Shown here: in pieces, positions 62,501-64,000 of the stretch
How the letters are laid out: each line of letters starts with the position of its first letter
How positions within the stretch are numbered: position 1 is the stretch's first letter
DNA from: Synechococcus sp. Cruz-7E5
GTDB taxonomy: Bacteria; Cyanobacteriota; Cyanobacteriia; PCC-6307; Cyanobiaceae
NCBI RefSeq assembly: GCF_024345995.1
Contig: NZ_JAGQCE010000012.1
Span: forward strand, 1 to 64,000
DNA: 64,000 nucleotides
Direction: 5' to 3'
The notes under the pieces: model-generated
The model's input: the letters and a program-made list of their open reading frames with translations, nothing else
Database searches by the model: none
Told to the model about the DNA's origin: nothing
Translations under genes and position numbers: made by a program

Positions 62501-63729
62501 TTCACCACCAGCAGGTTGGAAAGCACCTCGTGCACCACCCCATCGCTGATCCAGGGGGTTTCCAGCCAGGGGTAGACCGCCGGATCAAACAGCTGCCCTT
62601 TGCGGGCCGGCAGGTAATCCACGGTGGCGCCGCCGCCATCGAACACCAGCCGGCACAGGCTCATCAGGCCGGCCCAGGCGCCGTAGCGCTGTTCCAAAGT
62701 GTCGGGAAACTCGGCGGCGTCCTGCTCCAGCCGCTCGAAGACACCGCTCACTTTGTAGTTCTGCTCATACACCGCATCCTTTGGCAACAAGGCGTTGTCT
62801 TCTGCGTAGAGGAGAAACACCAGCCGCATCAGCACCGTGATCAGGCCGCCATAGAGCTGCTTTGGATCGTCCTCGGCCAGATTCCCCAGCAGCAGGCCGC
62901 CCTGGCGCTGGGTGAGTTCATCGGCCTGTTGGAAGCCGCGCAGCAACTCCCACAGCGCCGCGAGCACCTGATCCGCCAGGGCATTGCTCACCACCGCTTG
63001 GAAGCTGCGGCTCTTCCTCAGCACATCAGCGAGCCGGTAGCCGTCTGGATCGAGGAACACATGGCTCTGGCCCAGCAGCAGATCCAGGCCCGAGAACATC
63101 AGCCGGCCGCTCACCTCGGCGAGATCCTTGAGCGAGAAGGTGATGTGCCCAGAGCTTTCGCCCTTCGGGGCCACCACCAGCCGCAGCTGGCTGCCGTTGA
63201 ACAGCAGCCCCGCCTCCACGCCTGTTTCGCGCAGCAGCCGCTCAAAGCGCTCCTGGGCGCTGGCCCGCCAGAGGTGCTCGCCTCCGGTGACCTTCTGATC
63301 CAGTGGCGTGAGCAACGGCAATTCCTGGACGAGCAGCTGCGTGCCATCGCCGATCGCAGCAGGCACCACGGCTGAAGGTTGCAAGGTTTCGCCGAGTTCA
63401 GGCAGTTCCCTGGTGAAGCCCTCGATCAGGTTCGGGCTGCTCTGGACCTGGTCGCCACTCCAGCCCAGGTGATCCACCAACAAGGTCTCGATGCTGGAGA
63501 AACCCAGCTCCCGATCTTCCGCATCAGCATCTTCATCAGGACCAAGGGCTTCAAGCGATTCCCGGTATCGCTCCTGCCGCTCGATCAGCTCGCTGCCACT
63601 GCGGGTTACCACCCAGCCGGCGTCCTGCATCGCCGCAGGCGCCACCACCAGGCCCACCGGCTGCAGGTAGCCCAGCCACTCCTGGTGGGCCAGGAGCTCT
63701 GGATCGCGTTGGACACCTCGTTTGGCCAT
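59566..63729 (-). CDS. drmMI: DISARM adenine methyltransferase DrmMI
   Basis: The 1387-residue N6-adenine methyltransferase has an S-adenosylmethionine motif I KICDPAMGSGAFLVECCRF (about residues 575-593) and the catalytic motif IV DIFVGNPPYLGG (about 820-831). The N-terminal ~500 residues form a long helical/specificity domain, and the C-terminal ~400 residues a target-recognition-like region. It modifies host DNA so that DISARM ignores it. The start is 2 nt after the drmD stop (63732). Confidence 0.93.
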   Translation of the reverse strand: MAKRGVQRDPELLAHQEWLGYLQPVGLVVAPAAMQDAGWVVTRSGSELIERQERYRESLEALGPDEDADAEDRELGFSSIETLLVDHLGWSGDQVQSSPNLIEGFTRELPELGETLQPSAVVPAAIGDGTQLLVQELPLLTPLDQKVTGGEHLWRASAQERFERLLRETGVEAGLLFNGSQLRLVVAPKGESSGHITFSLKDLAEVSGRLMFSGLDLLLGQSHVFLDPDGYRLADVLRKSRSFQAVVSNALADQVLAALWELLRGFQQADELTQRQGGLLLGNLAEDDPKQLYGGLITVLMRLVFLLYAEDNALLPKDAVYEQNYKVSGVFERLEQDAAEFPDTLEQRYGAWAGLMSLCRLVFDGGGATVDYLPARKGQLFDPAVYPWLETPWISDGVVHEVLSNLLVVKGERISYRALDVEQIGSVYEGIMGYAVRRIPGRCIGLKSKPQGAKKQLTTAVDLDALLTLPGEKRKAWLEEEAATTLPPKSANALKAAASEAELLEALAPRINRELFDGPQAAGSLVFQPTEERRRSGSHYTPRSLTRPIVEEALRPWLERCGGKPTVAQILALKICDPAMGSGAFLVECCRFLAELLELAWARERLPDALQPGGSAHGEEPLIYARRLIAQSCLYGVDKNPFAVNLARLSLWLVSLSKDAPFTFVDHALKCGDSLVGMERSEIETALKGASMQRELQITLLDQVRQQEARSFALFHADSRNDADDAQKRQALEALNASTAYLRTVGDLLVAAFFNGRKPKDREELKQLFLAATLQHSSAAELENELAEPLERLRCGEKGIQPLHWQLAFPDVFGREEPGFDIFVGNPPYLGGAKIWPVLGDSYPDWLRATHPNSTGKAVDLIAHFFRRSFTLLLEEGSIGFVSTNTVFQGDTRQAGLKQILHGGGRIYSAIRRIPWRGDAAVVACAICLAKGGARSICRLDEQVVSGINSFLLPTEVDQDPEPLGSNKDKCFRGADVYGAGFVFELDSPSPEGSLGEIEQILLESPAEKEVIHDFIGGKEITTHPQMLPHRKVIDFTGLSLEQAKAYPTVFRLVEQRVKPGRSKLGGYSVADSRREKWWLFGTQTPALNHAKNSVEKVCAISQTSKYSCFGILPAEYVFSHKVVVVCSDNIYSTFAILSSSCHSFWCALTGSTLEDRPVYSTVDCYEAFPFPEAAVNGGSNPENSDCKLEDLDRIGRQYDVLRQSCTTVFSEGLTNTYNRFHDPAETSPKHLSLRRLHSVMDQMVLAAYGWSDVTTAYGFGLDYLDLEDDNQLPYQLQERIDSGELFFRDACDALDFQRHLQACGAISGRSNLPWRYRWPEAVRDDVLARLLALNAERYAEEVAMGLHSKGGKKTAKTKSKAPPNAVPVASGSFQLISEPVQIGLWS

Positions 63730-63731
63730 TG

Positions 63732-64000
63732 TTATCCGCTGATGGGCCAGAGGTACACGAGCCCCGCCGGCTCCAGCCGGTGGGTGATCACCCTGTAGCT
63801 CTCCTGAATCCGTTTCGGTTCGGTGGCCAGCTCTGTTTCGATCCTCTCCAGGCGCCGTTGCCAGTGCTTCTGATCAGCCGCGAGTTGTTTCCGCTCCTGG
63901 CTGGAGAGCTTCTGCAGATCCAGGGCAGGAACTTCCAGCTGCTCTTCCAGGCCTGGGATCAGTGCGGTGGGATCGGCTGCCGCGGCCTGGCGATCGAGCT
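63732..64000 (-). CDS. drmD: DISARM component DrmD, C-terminal end only
   Basis: The frame is open from the window edge to a TAA, coding for 88 residues. It has a helical charged segment (SSQERKQLAADQKHWQRRLE) then RVITHRLEPAGLVYLWPISG, the typical end of the SNF2-like DrmD helicase. The stop lies 2 nt before the drmMI start. The rest of the gene is outside the window; the assignment rests on this end and on the class 1 operon order. Confidence 0.8.
   Translation of the reverse strand, partial: LDRQAAAADPTALIPGLEEQLEVPALDLQKLSSQERKQLAADQKHWQRRLERIETELATEPKRIQESYRVITHRLEPAGLVYLWPISG

Noticed and set aside
61582-63375. Plus-strand frame of 597 codons
   Set aside because: It is antisense to drmMI, which has clear methyltransferase motifs.
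1-64000. CRISPR array
   Set aside because: No series of 25-40 bp direct repeats with unique spacers is present; only short iteron-like and 9-bp arrays were found.
26034-64000. Second copy of the tRNA-Pro 3' end as an attachment repeat
   Set aside because: I looked for GGTTCGAATCCTGTCGCC and close variants to the right and left of the integrase and did not find a convincing copy.

Overview
The window looks like chromosomal DNA of a GC-rich picocyanobacterium of the Synechococcus/Cyanobium type. The clues are a cobalamin riboswitch in front of a HupE-type metal permease, DUF3721 proteins, and the overall gene style. This placement is an inference; there is no rRNA or photosystem gene to confirm it. 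About half of the window is accessory DNA.

1-16.5 kb holds scattered host-type genes with long gene-poor gaps. They are a DHA2 drug transporter, a baeRF-like protein, two tandem paralogues of an unrecognised family, an RND efflux pair (adaptor + pump), a transglutaminase-like protease, a GltS glutamate symporter and a putative pentameric ligand-gated-channel-like membrane protein. Between them lie decayed remnants: an IS481-type and an IS1595-type transposase, and a previously functional GAPDH gene now split across two frames.

16.7-26.1 kb resembles an integrative element: a Rep/HUH-like protein, an ArdC-type anti-restriction protein, a 5'(3')-deoxyribonucleotidase-like HAD protein, a small sigma-70-type factor, a RecA-fold ATPase translationally coupled to a helix-turn-helix (excisionase-like) protein, a tyrosine integrase, and a tRNA-Pro(TGG) with a strong terminator.

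26.8-30.2 kb is an early-phage-like block: SLOG/YspA nucleotide-binding protein, Gp157, Rad52-type annealing protein, then a DUF433/DUF5615 toxin-antitoxin pair. 30.8-34.7 kb is a metal (Ni/Co) cluster: MerR regulator, two DUF3721 proteins, two HupE-type permeases plus a partner membrane protein, and a B12 riboswitch. A GNAT acetyltransferase, a LysR-effector-like protein and a P-loop kinase-WYL fusion follow.

37.9-46.2 kb (minus strand) is a compact ten-to-eleven-gene operon led by an HK97-type major capsid protein, followed by collagen-like and other appendage-type proteins. No terminase, portal, protease or tail-tube gene is visible. On the other strand, an L,D-transpeptidase and a holin-like protein, several small membrane proteins, a second sigma factor and a second ArdC follow. 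Related palindromes sit 29-43 nt in front of four start codons, and a 3 x 21-bp iteron-like array lies after the second sigma gene.

51.4-64 kb is a class 1 DISARM defence operon on the minus strand: drmD (C-terminus only), drmMI, drmA, drmB, drmC. A DUF262/DUF1524 (GmrSD-like) gene is inserted between drmMI and drmA, with a 10-nt overlap on one side and a 1-nt gap on the other. This inserted nuclease-like component and the capsid-led element beside it are the best candidates for new biology.
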